In this document: positions 18,017 through 27,760 of the stretch, in pieces
Numbering within the stretch: the stretch's first letter is position 1
How the letters are laid out: each line of letters begins with the position of its first letter
From: Fluctibacter corallii
Lineage (GTDB): Bacteria > Pseudomonadota > Gammaproteobacteria > Enterobacterales > Alteromonadaceae
DNA length: 64,000 bases
Assembly (NCBI RefSeq): GCF_025751585.1
Contig: NZ_JAOWKX010000004.1
Span: forward strand, 310,001-374,000
Direction: 5' to 3'
The notes under the pieces: model-generated
Database searches by the model: none
Seen by the model: the letters and a program-made list of their open reading frames with translations, nothing else
What the model was told of the DNA's origin: nothing
Made by a program: the position numbers and the translations under genes

Positions 18017-18805
18017 GAGGCACCTTGCGCAGATAGGTCACTGAAAATTTGCTGGCGCTCATGGCATTCGCTTTGCTTCTTTGCCATGACAAAGAGAAGC
18101 GAGTAGGAAAATCGGAAATTAGCGGTCACTTCGTTTATTGCTGACAACGTGAGTGGCTGTGAGGCACCTTGCGCAGATAGGTCACTGAAAATTTGCTGGC
18201 GCTCATGGCATTCGCTTAGCTTCTTTGCCGTAAAAAAGAGAAGCGAGAAGGAAAATCGGAAATTAGTGGTCACTTGTTTATTGCTGACAACGTGAGTGGA
18301 TGTGAGGCACCTTGCGCAGATAGGTCACTGAAAATTTGCTGGCGCTCATGGCATTCGCTTAGCTTCTTTGCCGTGACAAAGAGAAGCGAGCAGGAAAATC
18401 GGAAATTAGTGGTCACTTGTTTATTGCTGACAACGTGAGTGGATGTGAGGCGCCTTGCGCAGATAGGTCACTGAAAATTTGCTGGCGCTCATGGCATTCG
18501 CTTAGCTTCTTTGCCGTGACAAAGAGAAGCGAGTAGGAAAATCGGAAATTAGTGGTCACTTGTATATTGCTGACAACGTGAGTGGATGTGAGGCACCTTG
18601 CGCAGATAGGTCACTGAAAATTTGCTGGCGCTCATGGCATTCGCTTAGCTTCTTTGCCGTGACAAAGAGAAGCGAGAAGGAAAATCGGAAATTAGTGGTC
18701 ACTTGTTTATTGCTGACAACGTGAGTGGATGTGAGGCACCTTGCGCAGATAGGTCACTGAAAATTTGCTGGCGCTCATGGCATTCGCTTAGCTTCTTTGC
18801 CGTGA
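18017..18805. repeat. Tandem array of 143-144 bp repeats, five full units plus a half unit
   Basis: Unit starts are 18017, 18161, 18304, 18447, 18590 and 18733, giving periods of 144, 143, 143, 143 and 143. The sixth copy stops after 73 bases at 18805. Units differ by only a few bases; the first is the most divergent. Each full unit holds an imperfect hairpin formed by GCTTCTTTG and CAAAGAGAAGC, and two direct copies of GGTCACT. The last partial copy overlaps the 3' end of the topoisomerase IB gene and supplies its final codons and stop. There are no spacers, so it is not a CRISPR array. The near identity of units indicates recent amplification. Confidence 0.93.
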
Positions 18806-19830
18806 AAATCTGCACCTTCTAAAAACCCCAATAGGTTTGTTTCGGTTTGGGAAAGATGGGTGTTTGATTGTGTGACGTGCTTTGAAAAAAGCGGTTCCGG
18901 CTTTTGGCTTAATAACGTAAGAAGAGCGGGGTGAATATAGTACTTTTTACAGATGGTTGACGTGTTGCCTAATTGCTCAGCGACGCGTCGGATAATAATA
19001 TTGATAAACTTTTTACGTGGTGACAACGCATGTTCGGCTAATGCATCAGCATAACACTCACACGCCATACGTGTACCTGCCCATGTTCGAAAGTCTTTGC
19101 AGCTAAATGCTTCACCCATATGCGCTTTTATAAATGCATTAACATCTTCACTGTCGATATCTTGCCATCGTCCCTGTTCGTCTTTGTAGCGAAATAACGG
19201 GTAGCCGGGTAAGTCTGCGCATTGACGAACATAATGGCTGAGTTGTTCGTCATCGATTTCTACTTGACGTTGTTGGTTGCTTTTACCTTTAAATTCTAGA
19301 GTGAGGGTATTAGCGTGGTCGTTTAAGTGCTTTCTTCTTAAGGTTGATAGACCATAAGTTTGGTTTTGCTGGCAATACTGGGCATTGCCGATGCGAATAC
19401 CTGTTTCATCTAATATCATTACCATGATGGCTAACACTTTGTTTTTTGACCACGTTTTGTCGCCAGTAAATCGCTGACAAATTTCTCGCATGGCGGGTAG
19501 CGATTGCGCGAAGGTGATGAGCTTTTCGAATTTAGCTTGCTGCCGTTTAGCTTCCCATAACTGGTGGTAAATGTATTGTCTTCGCTGTTTTAAGTCGTTA
19601 CCTAAAGCTTGAATGTGGCCGTTGTCTAATTCACAAATTCTCACGTCTTGCCACATGGGGGGAATGGCTAATTTTTTAATCCGTGTGAGAGACGTCTTGC
19701 AGCTAATTTTCTCGCCCGATAGCCAAAAATATTGGAATCCACGCCCATACTTTCGTCGGGCAATAGTTAGGCTTTTGTCGTCAACGTGAATTAATTCAGC
19801 TTGTTGGCGTGTGCTAGGCGATTCAGGCAT
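18775..19830 (-). CDS. DNA topoisomerase IB (poxvirus/eukaryote-like)
   Basis: The 351-residue enzyme relaxes supercoils through a 3'-phosphotyrosyl intermediate. The N-terminal domain carries YGRGFQYFWLSGEKI and IPPMWQDVRI. The catalytic domain shows DETGIRIGN (Arg146), GLSTLRRKH, LEFKGKS (Lys182 region), FSCKDFRTWAGT (Arg248) and CKKYYIHP, with Tyr298 the probable nucleophile. All catalytic residues appear intact. The last nine or so residues (HGKEAKRMP) and the stop codon are encoded by the half repeat unit of the tandem array, so the original C-terminus may have been replaced. Topo IB is patchily distributed in bacteria and is dispensable; no operon partner is visible. Confidence 0.92.
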   Translation of the reverse strand: MPESPSTRQQAELIHVDDKSLTIARRKYGRGFQYFWLSGEKISCKTSLTRIKKLAIPPMWQDVRICELDNGHIQALGNDLKQRRQYIYHQLWEAKRQQAKFEKLITFAQSLPAMREICQRFTGDKTWSKNKVLAIMVMILDETGIRIGNAQYCQQNQTYGLSTLRRKHLNDHANTLTLEFKGKSNQQRQVEIDDEQLSHYVRQCADLPGYPLFRYKDEQGRWQDIDSEDVNAFIKAHMGEAFSCKDFRTWAGTRMACECYADALAEHALSPRKKFINIIIRRVAEQLGNTSTICKKYYIHPALLTLLSQKPEPLFSKHVTQSNTHLSQTETNLLGFLEGADFHGKEAKRMP

Positions 19831-19898
19831 GTATTGCGCGCCCTTGTTGGTATCATGCTTTTGCTACGAACCGAGAGGGTAAAGTGGATCGCAAAAAA

Positions 19899-20714
19899 TT
19901 ATTCCTTTCTTGCGTTGGAAATGATGTCGGCAATCTCACTTTGATGTTCATTCAAGTATTGATTGAATTCTTCAATCACATGGTTATGCTTGATTGTTGA
20001 TAAATAATACTGCACTTCTAAGCTCGGTACGTGGGCGGCATACACAATTTGCGATTCATCAAACCCCATTTCGCGCGCGTAATAGCGAGAGGTATAAAGG
20101 TCTATATCTATCCCTTCAATCACGCCTTCATACAAAAGTCTGACTAATGAACGTACTGTCACATCGTTCACAATTTCCAGTTCATTCGACGCTGACATAT
20201 CTGCCCAGTGAGGGCTGGCGACGAAGCCCGTAATGGTGCCAATCACGCCAAATTCACGTAAAGGGCGATATTGTGCGATTTTGGGAACAACAGTTCCCGT
20301 AGAAAGGGTAAGTATTGGTGCACTGTAAATTAGGCTTTGCTGTTCTCTGCCGTGCCACAGTGGATTGTCTGGCAATCTGAAGTCGATTTTGCTCTCTTCG
20401 TACCAATGATCAAAGCGTTTGACTGGAAGAGGAATAAATTCGAATTGATAATGATGCGCTTTGCCAAACTGTTCTAAAATGGTGCGCAAAAAACCATTGT
20501 TATGCGGGCTGTCTACAAAGGCGTAGTATGGGTAGTAATCAATGTCTTCAACACCCACAATGAAGGTGATGGGGTCGGTTGTATGGGGATTACCTTCTTT
20601 ATCATGGGGATTGGCGAAAAGCGTGAACGCAACCAAAGAGGCCGACATACAGCACAATAGCGTGATACTTTTTACTGTTTTTGACGAATAAAAATAATCA
20701 CGCCATGGCTGCAT
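19899..20714 (-). CDS. Periplasmic substrate-binding protein-like (SBP_bac_3 type)
   Basis: This is a 271-residue protein with an N-terminal membrane/signal segment (VKSITLLCCMSASLVAFTLFANP). The mature domain has the two-lobe pattern of amino-acid binding proteins: DYYPYYAFVDSPHNNGFLRTIL at the first strand, then RPLREFGVIGTITGFV and DIDLYTSRYYAREMGFDE in the second lobe. No ABC permease or ATPase gene is adjacent, so it may be an orphan sensor-type binding protein. Many Alteromonadales have several such stand-alone copies. The ligand is unknown. It lies 68 bp upstream of the topoisomerase gene on the same strand. Confidence 0.7.
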   Translation of the reverse strand: MQPWRDYFYSSKTVKSITLLCCMSASLVAFTLFANPHDKEGNPHTTDPITFIVGVEDIDYYPYYAFVDSPHNNGFLRTILEQFGKAHHYQFEFIPLPVKRFDHWYEESKIDFRLPDNPLWHGREQQSLIYSAPILTLSTGTVVPKIAQYRPLREFGVIGTITGFVASPHWADMSASNELEIVNDVTVRSLVRLLYEGVIEGIDIDLYTSRYYAREMGFDESQIVYAAHVPSLEVQYYLSTIKHNHVIEEFNQYLNEHQSEIADIISNARKE

Positions 20715-20757
20715 AGAATCTCACTTTAACTTTGGCAGCGCAATCATGCGCTACGGG

Positions 20758-21582
20758 TTATTCTGCACCTCTGAGAAGCGCATTGATACCCACTTTAGCT
20801 CGGGTTTTCGCATCAACTTTTTTCACGATAATCGCGGCATATAGACTGTACTTGCCATCAGCACTGGGCAGGCTGCCAGGTACAACTACTGCGCCAGCAG
20901 GAACACGTCCGTAATGGGTTTCTCCGGTTTCACGGTCATAAATACGTGTGCTCTGTCCAATATAGACCCCCATTGAAATGACCGCACCTTCTTCGACAAT
21001 CACCCCTTCAACGATTTCAGAGCGTGCACCGATAAAGCAGTTGTCTTCAATAATTGTCGGATTTGCTTGTAACGGTTCAAGCACACCACCGATACCTACA
21101 CCACCAGACAAATGCACATTTTTACCAATTTGTGCACATGAGCCCACGGTAGCCCATGTATCTACCATTGTTCCTTCATCAACAAACGCGCCAATATTCA
21201 CATAAGATGGCATGAGTACCACGTTTTTGCCGACATAGCAGCCTGTACGTACGGTGGCTGGAGGTACAACGCGCACGCCTTCTTGTTGAAAGCGAGCCTT
21301 ATCGTAGTTTGTATATTTGAGCGGGACTTTGTCGAAGAACTGACTTTCTGCACCGTCAATAATGTCATTGTCATTAATTCGGAAATACAGCAAAACCGCT
21401 TTTTTAAGCCATTGATGTACTACCCACTCGCCTGCAATTTTTTCTGCCACACGTGCGGTACCGTCATTCAACATTGAAATCGCGTCTAGCACTGCGCGTT
21501 TGGTTTCGTCGTCTACGGTCGCCGCAGTGATTTCATTTCTGCTCTCAAATGCATTCTCAATTGTCGTTTTAATGTCTGACAT
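20758..21582 (-). CDS. dapD: 2,3,4,5-tetrahydropyridine-2,6-dicarboxylate N-succinyltransferase DapD
   Basis: The protein has about 274 residues when started at MSDIKTTIE (21582); a frame eight codons longer would overlap glnD. DapD transfers succinyl from succinyl-CoA in lysine and diaminopimelate synthesis. The central part is a left-handed beta helix of hexapeptide repeats (for example [20 protein letters not shown], then GGVGIGGV and the [18 protein letters not shown] stretch). The N-terminal helical domain has [14 protein letters not shown] sequence. It directly follows glnD, the normal order in this group. Confidence 0.95.
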   Translation of the reverse strand: MSDIKTTIENAFESRNEITAATVDDETKRAVLDAISMLNDGTARVAEKIAGEWVVHQWLKKAVLLYFRINDNDIIDGAESQFFDKVPLKYTNYDKARFQQEGVRVVPPATVRTGCYVGKNVVLMPSYVNIGAFVDEGTMVDTWATVGSCAQIGKNVHLSGGVGIGGVLEPLQANPTIIEDNCFIGARSEIVEGVIVEEGAVISMGVYIGQSTRIYDRETGETHYGRVPAGAVVVPGSLPSADGKYSLYAAIIVKKVDAKTRAKVGINALLRGAE

Positions 21583-21592
21583 ACTTCGCCAC

Positions 21593-24220
21593 TCAACTTT
21601 GTTCATCTAATAATTCAATTAATTGCTTTTTCAACGCTACCTGCTGATCCGGGCTTAACGCCTGTTCCTTGTCGTTACTGACTATGAATAAATCTTCGGC
21701 ACGTTCGCCGATTGTAGAAATCTTTGCCATGTGCAAATTGATATTCAATGCCACGAATAAATGACTGATTTTAGCTAACAACCCAGGTGCATCTAATGCT
21801 TCTAATTCTAGCAAGGTCACGTTCGATTGGCTTGAATAAAAACGTACTTTTGTTGGTACGTCTAATTGTTTCATTTGTCGTGACATTTTACGTCGGTTTT
21901 TGTGCTCTAATCCGGGTTTGAATAGCTGCGTTTCTATGGCCTTTTGCAAGCTGGTTAGCCGAGACTGAGAAATAATCTGGCTGCCGTCTTGTTCCAATAG
22001 GATAAAACTATCGAACACATACCCATCTTGTGTGCTCATAATTTGCGCGTCGTGAATGGTGCAATTACGGCTATCAATCACAGAGGCAACCTGTGCAAAT
22101 AAGGCTGGGCGGTCTTTGCCATAAACCAGCAGTTCAGTGCCAGCTTTAGAGGTCTTGTTACACAATGCCACAATTAATGATGCATCATCTTCTGGGAAGT
22201 TTTGTAGCACCACTTGCGCGTGCCAAGCAAGTTGTGCGGGTTTAAATCTGGCGAAATAGTCGTCGCTGAGCCGACTCCAAAACGTATCCAGTGCCTGCTC
22301 AGAAATATTGCCATCATCAAGCACAATCGCTTTTGCCGTCATTTGATGCTCAATAATACGATCTCGCAGAGTTTGTTTACATTGCAACCCATTGTCTAAC
22401 GCTTTTTCTGTCAACAAATATAATTCCCGCAACAACGACGCTTTCCAATCGTTCCATAGATTGTCGTTAGTTGCTCGAATATCGGCGAGTGTTAACGCAT
22501 AGAGATGGTTTAAATGGTTGTTGCTGCGCATTGCGCCCGCAAAGTCGTTAATGACTTCAGGATCGTAAATATCTCTTCGTTGCGCAACCACTGACATGAG
22601 TAAGTGATTTTCTACCAGCCAGCTGACTAAATCAGAGTCGTGCTTAGTAAAACCGTGACTTTCACAAAAGTTGGCAACATCGACAGCTCCCAATTTAGAA
22701 TGGTCGCCATTTCGTCCTTTCGCGATATCATGAAATATCGCTGCTACATAAAGCAGTTCTGGTTTGTCCAAGTTTTTGACGATGCGGCGACAACGAGGAA
22801 ATTCTCGTGAATGAGGGTCATGATAACGGTACACATTTTTGACTAAGCGATGAGTATGCTCGTCTACGGTATAGGCATGGAATAGGTCAAATTGCATCAT
22901 GCCGACAATGTGATCCCACTCAGGTAAATATGCTTGTAAAATGCCATGGCGATGCATGATGTCCCAGCCCAGGCCAAAGAAATCTGGATGGCGTAACAGC
23001 GCCACAAATAGCGCGCGGGATTCTGGCCGGTTGCAATAGTATTCATCTGAAAATTGCCTGCGGGCATTGCGTAATTGGCGAATGCTTGAAGAGTGGAGCC
23101 CATTTACTTGTGGTGTATCTGCGATAAGAAGCAAAAAACGAAGAATCGATTCTGGATGTTTAAAAACATGCTCATTGCGCGTTGCAATTAAGCCATCTAA
23201 TAATTCAAAGTCATCGTTAATCACGGTTTCAGATTTAACTTTGAGCGCTAATATATCTTGCTTAAAGTATTGCAAGAGCATGTCGTTTAGCTCAGTAATA
23301 CGACGAACAATCCGGAAGAATTCCTTCATCATTCGTTCGACTGATGCTTTACCTTCATCACCATACCCTAAGCGTTTAGCGACATCGGTTTGATAATCGA
23401 ACAAGAGTCGGTTTTCACTGCGGCCAGCTTCAAGATGTAAGCAAAAGCGCATACGCCATAGGTGTGAACGGCATTCAATAAGCTCTCGCCATTCTTGTTC
23501 GGTGAAGTAACCGTAGTCTACCAGTTCTCGGCCATTCCACACTTTAAAGTGTTTTTTCGCTACCCAACCAATGCACTGAATATCACGCAAACAACCTGGG
23601 TTTTCTTTAAGGTTTGGCTCAAGGTTGTAGGAGGTGCCGTGGAATTTATGATGACGTGCTTTTTGTTCATCATATTTGGCAATAAAGAAGTCTTTGCTGG
23701 TCCAAAAACGTTTGCTCTGTACATTTTCTTGAAGTGTGTCAAACGTCGCTTCGCTACCGATTAGCAGTCGCGCCTCAATCAAATTGGTGGCGATAGTGAC
23801 ATCTTCTTTCGCCAATTTTATCGTGTCTTTTATGGTGCGAACGGATTGTCCAACGTCGAGTTTGATGTCCCACAATAAGGTAATAAACTGGGTAATACGT
23901 TCTTCTACCGAGCGCTCGAGCGCACGTTCGCTGAGAATAAGTAAATCTATATCTGAGTGGGGTTGAAGTTGTCCGCGACCATACCCGCCAACCGCTACCA
24001 ATGCCAAATCTGATACTTGGTCGAGTGCGAGTAAGTGCCATGCACGTTGCAATAAGGCGTCTACTACTGTCGCGCGCCCATGTACCAGCTCATCCACCAA
24101 TACGTGTTCAAATGCGCTGTCGAGCCATTGATAGCTGCTTTCAATACAGGATTTGAATGCTTGGATATCATTTATATCATCCAATGCATTGATTTGCTCT
24201 TTAAGAGACAAAAGGCTCAT
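21593..24220 (-). CDS. glnD: Bifunctional uridylyltransferase/uridylyl-removing enzyme GlnD
   Basis: The protein is full length at 875 residues. GlnD adds or removes UMP on PII proteins according to glutamine level. The nucleotidyltransferase motif GGYGRG is at 78-83 with SDIDLL at 89-94. The HD hydrolase domain shows HTHRLV (about 455) and [13 protein letters not shown] (about 496-508). Two C-terminal ACT domains follow: [15 protein letters not shown] (about 685) and [15 protein letters not shown] (about 800), the latter ending in the family-typical AEDLFIVS. It lies between map and dapD. Confidence 0.97.
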   Translation of the reverse strand: MSLLSLKEQINALDDINDIQAFKSCIESSYQWLDSAFEHVLVDELVHGRATVVDALLQRAWHLLALDQVSDLALVAVGGYGRGQLQPHSDIDLLILSERALERSVEERITQFITLLWDIKLDVGQSVRTIKDTIKLAKEDVTIATNLIEARLLIGSEATFDTLQENVQSKRFWTSKDFFIAKYDEQKARHHKFHGTSYNLEPNLKENPGCLRDIQCIGWVAKKHFKVWNGRELVDYGYFTEQEWRELIECRSHLWRMRFCLHLEAGRSENRLLFDYQTDVAKRLGYGDEGKASVERMMKEFFRIVRRITELNDMLLQYFKQDILALKVKSETVINDDFELLDGLIATRNEHVFKHPESILRFLLLIADTPQVNGLHSSSIRQLRNARRQFSDEYYCNRPESRALFVALLRHPDFFGLGWDIMHRHGILQAYLPEWDHIVGMMQFDLFHAYTVDEHTHRLVKNVYRYHDPHSREFPRCRRIVKNLDKPELLYVAAIFHDIAKGRNGDHSKLGAVDVANFCESHGFTKHDSDLVSWLVENHLLMSVVAQRRDIYDPEVINDFAGAMRSNNHLNHLYALTLADIRATNDNLWNDWKASLLRELYLLTEKALDNGLQCKQTLRDRIIEHQMTAKAIVLDDGNISEQALDTFWSRLSDDYFARFKPAQLAWHAQVVLQNFPEDDASLIVALCNKTSKAGTELLVYGKDRPALFAQVASVIDSRNCTIHDAQIMSTQDGYVFDSFILLEQDGSQIISQSRLTSLQKAIETQLFKPGLEHKNRRKMSRQMKQLDVPTKVRFYSSQSNVTLLELEALDAPGLLAKISHLFVALNINLHMAKISTIGERAEDLFIVSNDKEQALSPDQQVALKKQLIELLDEQS

Positions 24221-24394
24221 GGTTCGCTCCTATCCTCGATGCTGCGAATATATCTTTGTCCAGTAACGTGCAGTGTGAAAGATGCAGAATCTAAATTCAA
24301 ATAACTTATTACACGGCATCAGAAAGGTTAGTCATAAGCCTTTGATGTACGGGTATAAAATTTAGTAAAAAGAAACGAAAACGGGAAAGGGGAG

Positions 24395-24432
24395 TGCGTA
24401 TTTGCGGCATAAGGCTACATTACAAATACGCA
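24395..24432. terminator. Hairpin between map and glnD
   Basis: TGCGTATTTG (24395-24404) pairs perfectly over 10 bp with CAAATACGCA (24423-24432), with an 18-nt loop. It begins a few bases after the map stop codon on the minus strand and is followed there by CTCCCCTTT. It could end or attenuate map transcription, or protect the 3' end of the mRNA. Confidence 0.6.
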
Positions 24433-24438
24433 TATTAA

Positions 24439-25233
24439 TTAACTGTGGCGAATGATACGGTCAATTTCTTCGTCGTTACGCAACGTTAAAATTTCGACGC
24501 CATCTTCTAGCACGAGTAATGTGTGCTCCCACTGTGCACTCAAGCTGCGATCTTTGGTAACAACCGTCCATTGATCAGGTAGGATTTTTGAGTATCGCTT
24601 ACCCGCATTTACCATCGGTTCGATGGTAAAGCACATACCTGCTACGAGTTCTTCACCCGTATTAGGCTTGCCATAATGCACTACTTGTGGCTCTTCGTGG
24701 AAACTCGCACCAATGCCGTGGCCGCAATATTCGCGTACAATTGAGTAGTCATGGCCTTCTGCATATTGCTGAATCACGTGTCCAATGTCACCCAGGCGCA
24801 CACCCGGTTTAACCATTTTTATCGCTTTATACAGACTCTCTTGTGTTACTCGAATAAGTCGTTCAGCGAGAATGCTTGGTTTACCGACTACAAACATCTT
24901 GGATGTATCGCCATGATACCCATCTTTAATTACGGTGACGTCGATATTAATAATGTCGCCGTCTTTCAGCTTTTTATCAGACGGAATACCGTGACAAATC
25001 ACATGGTTCACCGAAGTACAAATAGACTTAGGAAAAGGTGGGTGACCATAATTTAGCGGTGCGGGCACACCTTGTTGTTCATTCACAATATAATCGTGAC
25101 AAATTTGATTTAGCTCGTCTGTCGTTACGCCTTTTTTGACATAGGGGCCAATCATTTCAAGCACTTCTGCGGCGAGTTTGCCAGCAACGCGCATTTTTTC
25201 AATTTCTTCAGGAGTCTTGATAATCGCAGACAA
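24439..25233 (-). CDS. map: Type I methionine aminopeptidase
   Basis: The 264-residue enzyme removes the initiator methionine. Metal-binding and catalytic segments are all present: NYGHPPFPKSICTSVNHVICHG, IINIDVTVIKDGYHGDTSKMF (two Asp ligands), EYCGHGIGASFHEEPQVVHY (His), FTIEPMVN (Glu) and SAQWEHTLLV (Glu). The gene is divergent from rpsB with a lipoprotein gene in between; map beside rpsB-tsf is a common layout in gammaproteobacteria. Confidence 0.97.
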   Translation of the reverse strand: MSAIIKTPEEIEKMRVAGKLAAEVLEMIGPYVKKGVTTDELNQICHDYIVNEQQGVPAPLNYGHPPFPKSICTSVNHVICHGIPSDKKLKDGDIINIDVTVIKDGYHGDTSKMFVVGKPSILAERLIRVTQESLYKAIKMVKPGVRLGDIGHVIQQYAEGHDYSIVREYCGHGIGASFHEEPQVVHYGKPNTGEELVAGMCFTIEPMVNAGKRYSKILPDQWTVVTKDRSLSAQWEHTLLVLEDGVEILTLRNDEEIDRIIRHS

Positions 25234-25442
25234 ATCTGTAATTCCTTTGAAGCTGTAAATACAATCAAAAACAAAGCACTAATAGTAGCGCTTTCCTTGC
25301 ACAGTGTATAGGGATGTCACAAGAGAAGCGCACATAACGCCTACCCAAGGCACTGAAAGGCTATCGATGCACTTAACGATATTATCGATAACCTATGCCT
25401 TTTGTTATGGTGATTGTCGGAAAAGTAGAAATCAGTACGATG

Positions 25443-26504
25443 TTATTCCACAAATTCAACCACTGTGGTGCTTCCTGCTGTGACAGATAGTGTTTGTTGC
25501 TGATTTTCTGGGTTCGGAATTTGGATGGCGTCATATTCAACGGGATCGTCATTGATTGCGGAACATGAGAAGGCAATAAGATAATTGCCTGCAGCCACAT
25601 CGCCAAAGTCAAACTCATACACATCACCAGACTCACTCAAGGATATTTGAATTGATGCCATTGGTGCTAGTGCATTTTCAGGCGTGCCTGCTGATGCCTC
25701 GTTTGCATCGAATTCATCTGTGAGAGTCACGTTGGCTACTTCTCCTTCTGCTGGAAGAGAATATAAGTAGACTGATTTACCATGATCGGTATTCGGTGCG
25801 AATACCGTTTCACAGCCAAGCGAATTATTGAGAATGTTGGGGTCTACTGTACCTATCACTTTCCCTGATGATGAAGTTGAAACAATCGATATTCCCTGAG
25901 GTTTTAAATTAAAAGATTGGCCATTGGCAGTACTGACCAAAGAGGAGCGCAAATTAAATTCAAGAACATAGGTTTCTTGAGCGCCCTCAGAGACCGTAAT
26001 GCCTCCCAGTTGGAGTTTATTACTGGGGGTTTTGAGCGGCTTTATTCCACTGGTATCCTCGACATAACAAAAAGTGGAATCGCCATTTTGATTTTGTGGG
26101 CACGCGTATGTGTTAATAATGAGGTTTTTATACACGCCAGGTGTGACGCTCATATTTTGCAGCAGTAATTTTTGCTCACTTCCCTGATAGTCAAGTAAGT
26201 TAATGGTATCGTAGCTGGGGTCACCGTTGTCGTCAGTGATGGCTAACTCAACACTCTCAGCGTTTTCGTCTTCAGGTACCAGGGTGATGGATGAAAAGGA
26301 AACAACAACCGCACTGGCTTCATCTACTGGGGCATCAGAAACAGCGAAAGAAAGGCGAGCATCTGTGGGACTGGGTGCCGGACTAGGACTAGGACTGGGG
26401 CTTGGCGCCGAATTACTGCTGGATGAGCCGCCGCATCCACTGAGCACAGATAGCATAGCTAAGCAAATTGCTGTGCGTAAACAAGGCATTGTTTTAACAG
26501 ACAT
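25443..26504 (-). CDS. DUF4382 domain lipoprotein
   Basis: The 353-residue protein has a signal sequence ending in the lipobox LSGC followed by GGSSSS, and then a low-complexity Ser-Pro linker encoded by short repeats around 26380-26405. The following domain (about residues 48-200) fits DUF4382: LSFAVSDAPVDEASAVVVSFSSI, the YDTINLLDYQ region and GVYKNLIINTYA. The C-terminal part looks like a second beta-sandwich (SGDVYEFDFGDVAAGNYLIAFSC). These proteins are thought to be surface or periplasmic; no enzymatic role is known. It lies between map and rpsB and may be transcribed alone. Confidence 0.85.
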   Translation of the reverse strand: MSVKTMPCLRTAICLAMLSVLSGCGGSSSSNSAPSPSPSPSPAPSPTDARLSFAVSDAPVDEASAVVVSFSSITLVPEDENAESVELAITDDNGDPSYDTINLLDYQGSEQKLLLQNMSVTPGVYKNLIINTYACPQNQNGDSTFCYVEDTSGIKPLKTPSNKLQLGGITVSEGAQETYVLEFNLRSSLVSTANGQSFNLKPQGISIVSTSSSGKVIGTVDPNILNNSLGCETVFAPNTDHGKSVYLYSLPAEGEVANVTLTDEFDANEASAGTPENALAPMASIQISLSESGDVYEFDFGDVAAGNYLIAFSCSAINDDPVEYDAIQIPNPENQQQTLSVTAGSTTVVEFVE

Positions 26505-26667
26505 AGTGTAGACCTTATTCTATTTTCTAAATTGAATCCACGTTGCCATTGTTGCCGCAACAGGTGTCAAATTAAGCTTAGTGAAATTTGAGAAAACGTC
26601 CATAACCTCAGAATACGGCGTGTATGGTTCATATACCCTATTTGTTTTCTGAAAGGTCTCTCAAAAC

Positions 26668-26704
26668 TTGATGAAAATCTCGTGATATGATATAAAGCGC
26701 CCGC
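26668..26704 (+). promoter_or_regulatory. Probable sigma-70 promoter of rpsB with GC-rich discriminator
   Basis: TTGATG at 26668-26673 and TATAAA at 26691-26696 are separated by exactly 17 bp. The -10 box is followed by GCGCCCGC, a GC-rich discriminator of the kind found in promoters repressed by ppGpp/DksA. Transcription would start near 26703, leaving a leader of about 185 nt before rpsB. Confidence 0.75.
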
Positions 26705-26889
26705 AAAAATAGGTTAGGTGATGGGTTTGTCTTTATTGGCAACCTTCACAAATTTATTTTTACATTACGATTTATTTAAACAACACACATACATCGACAC
26801 GTTTTTCGGGGTGTTCGTGAGCATGTACGTCATGTAAGCGGATCGAAAAATGGGATGTATGGAGGCTTAACCCCAATTGAGGAAATATT
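26705..26889 (+). promoter_or_regulatory. rpsB 5' leader, candidate S2 autoregulatory RNA
   Basis: The leader has a stem of TTTTTCG (26802-26808) with CGAAAAA (26844-26850), followed by GGGATGTATGGAGGCTTAACCCC, in which GGG can pair with CCC around a GGAGG. The true ribosome-binding site GAGGAA lies 6 nt before the ATG. In E. coli S2 represses rpsB-tsf through its leader; this layout is similar, but binding is inferred. Confidence 0.55.
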
Positions 26890-27618
26890 ATGCCTAACGT
26901 ATCAATGCGTGACATGCTACAAGCTGGTGTTCACTTCGGTCACCAAACTCGTTACTGGAATCCAAAAATGAAGCCTTTCATTTTCGGTGCTCGTAACAAA
27001 GTTCACATCATCAACCTAGAGAAAACAGTTCCTTTGTTCAACGAAGCGCTTAACTACCTATCAGGTGTTGCGTCTAAAAAAGGTAAAATCCTTTTCGTTG
27101 GAACTAAGCGTGCTGCAGGTGAAGCAGTAAAAGAAGCTGCACAAAAGTGTGACCAATACTACGTGAACAAGCGTTGGTTGGGTGGTATGTTGACTAACTG
27201 GAAAACAGTGCGTCAATCAATCAAGCGTCTTAAAGATCTTGAGCAACAGTCTCAAGACGGCACGTTTGAAAAGCTAACCAAAAAAGAAGCTCTTATGCTT
27301 CAGCGCGAAATGGACAAGCTAGAAAGCAGCCTTGGCGGTATCAAAGACATGGGCGGATTGCCTGATGTATTGTTCGTAATCGATGCAGATCACGAACACA
27401 TCGCAATCAAAGAAGCTCGTAACCTAGGAATTCCTGTGGTTTCTGTTGTTGATACAAACTCTGACCCAGACGGTGTTGATTTCATCATCCCTGGTAACGA
27501 TGACGCGATTCGTGCGGTTCAACTATACTTGAACGCTGCTGCAGACGCTGTAAATGCAGGTCGTGAGCAGAACCTAGAAGTTCAAGCTGAAGACGATTTC
27601 GTAGAAGCGGCTGAGTAA
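26890..27618 (+). CDS. rpsB: 30S ribosomal protein S2
   Basis: The 242-residue protein has the normal length. Family sequence is clear from [24 protein letters not shown] at the N-terminus, [33 protein letters not shown] and [19 protein letters not shown] near the C-terminus. S2 joins the 30S subunit late and recruits S1. The codon choice is strongly biased (for example cgt, ggt, aac), as expected for a highly expressed gene. It is followed by a terminator-like attenuator and then tsf. Confidence 0.99.
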   Translation: MPNVSMRDMLQAGVHFGHQTRYWNPKMKPFIFGARNKVHIINLEKTVPLFNEALNYLSGVASKKGKILFVGTKRAAGEAVKEAAQKCDQYYVNKRWLGGMLTNWKTVRQSIKRLKDLEQQSQDGTFEKLTKKEALMLQREMDKLESSLGGIKDMGGLPDVLFVIDADHEHIAIKEARNLGIPVVSVVDTNSDPDGVDFIIPGNDDAIRAVQLYLNAAADAVNAGREQNLEVQAEDDFVEAAE

Positions 27619-27652
27619 TCAGTACGACGAAACGTCATATTGATGTCATGGA

Positions 27653-27674
27653 CAGGCTCAATACTTTGAGCCTG
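27653..27674 (+). terminator. First hairpin in the rpsB-tsf spacer
   Basis: CAGGCTCAA (27653-27661) pairs perfectly with TTGAGCCTG (27666-27674) around the loop TACT. The T tract after it is weak (ATTCCAT), so it may stabilise the mRNA or pause polymerase more than terminate. Confidence 0.6.
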
Positions 27675-27694
27675 ATTCCATATCGAATTTGTAT

Positions 27695-27718
27695 CAGGGG
27701 CAGGTCTGCCCCTGTTTT
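27695..27718 (+). terminator. Rho-independent terminator/attenuator between rpsB and tsf
   Basis: CAGGGGCAG (27695-27703) pairs perfectly over 9 bp with CTGCCCCTG (27706-27714), with a 2-nt spacer, and runs directly into TTTT. It would limit read-through from rpsB into tsf; tsf begins 43 nt further on with no obvious strong promoter between. Confidence 0.75.
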
Positions 27719-27760
27719 CAATCAAAGTTTTAAAGACTTAAAATTGCTGAGGAAACAAAA

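Noticed and set aside
17881..18273. Open reading frame of about 130 codons on the minus strand across the first repeat units
   Set aside because: It repeats the same peptide twice only because it reads through the tandem array. It has no ribosome-binding site or family match and overlaps the start of the secreted protein gene.
18017..18805. Possible CRISPR array or integron attC cassette array
   Set aside because: The units are contiguous and about 143 bp long with no unique spacers, and there is no integrase or cas gene nearby.
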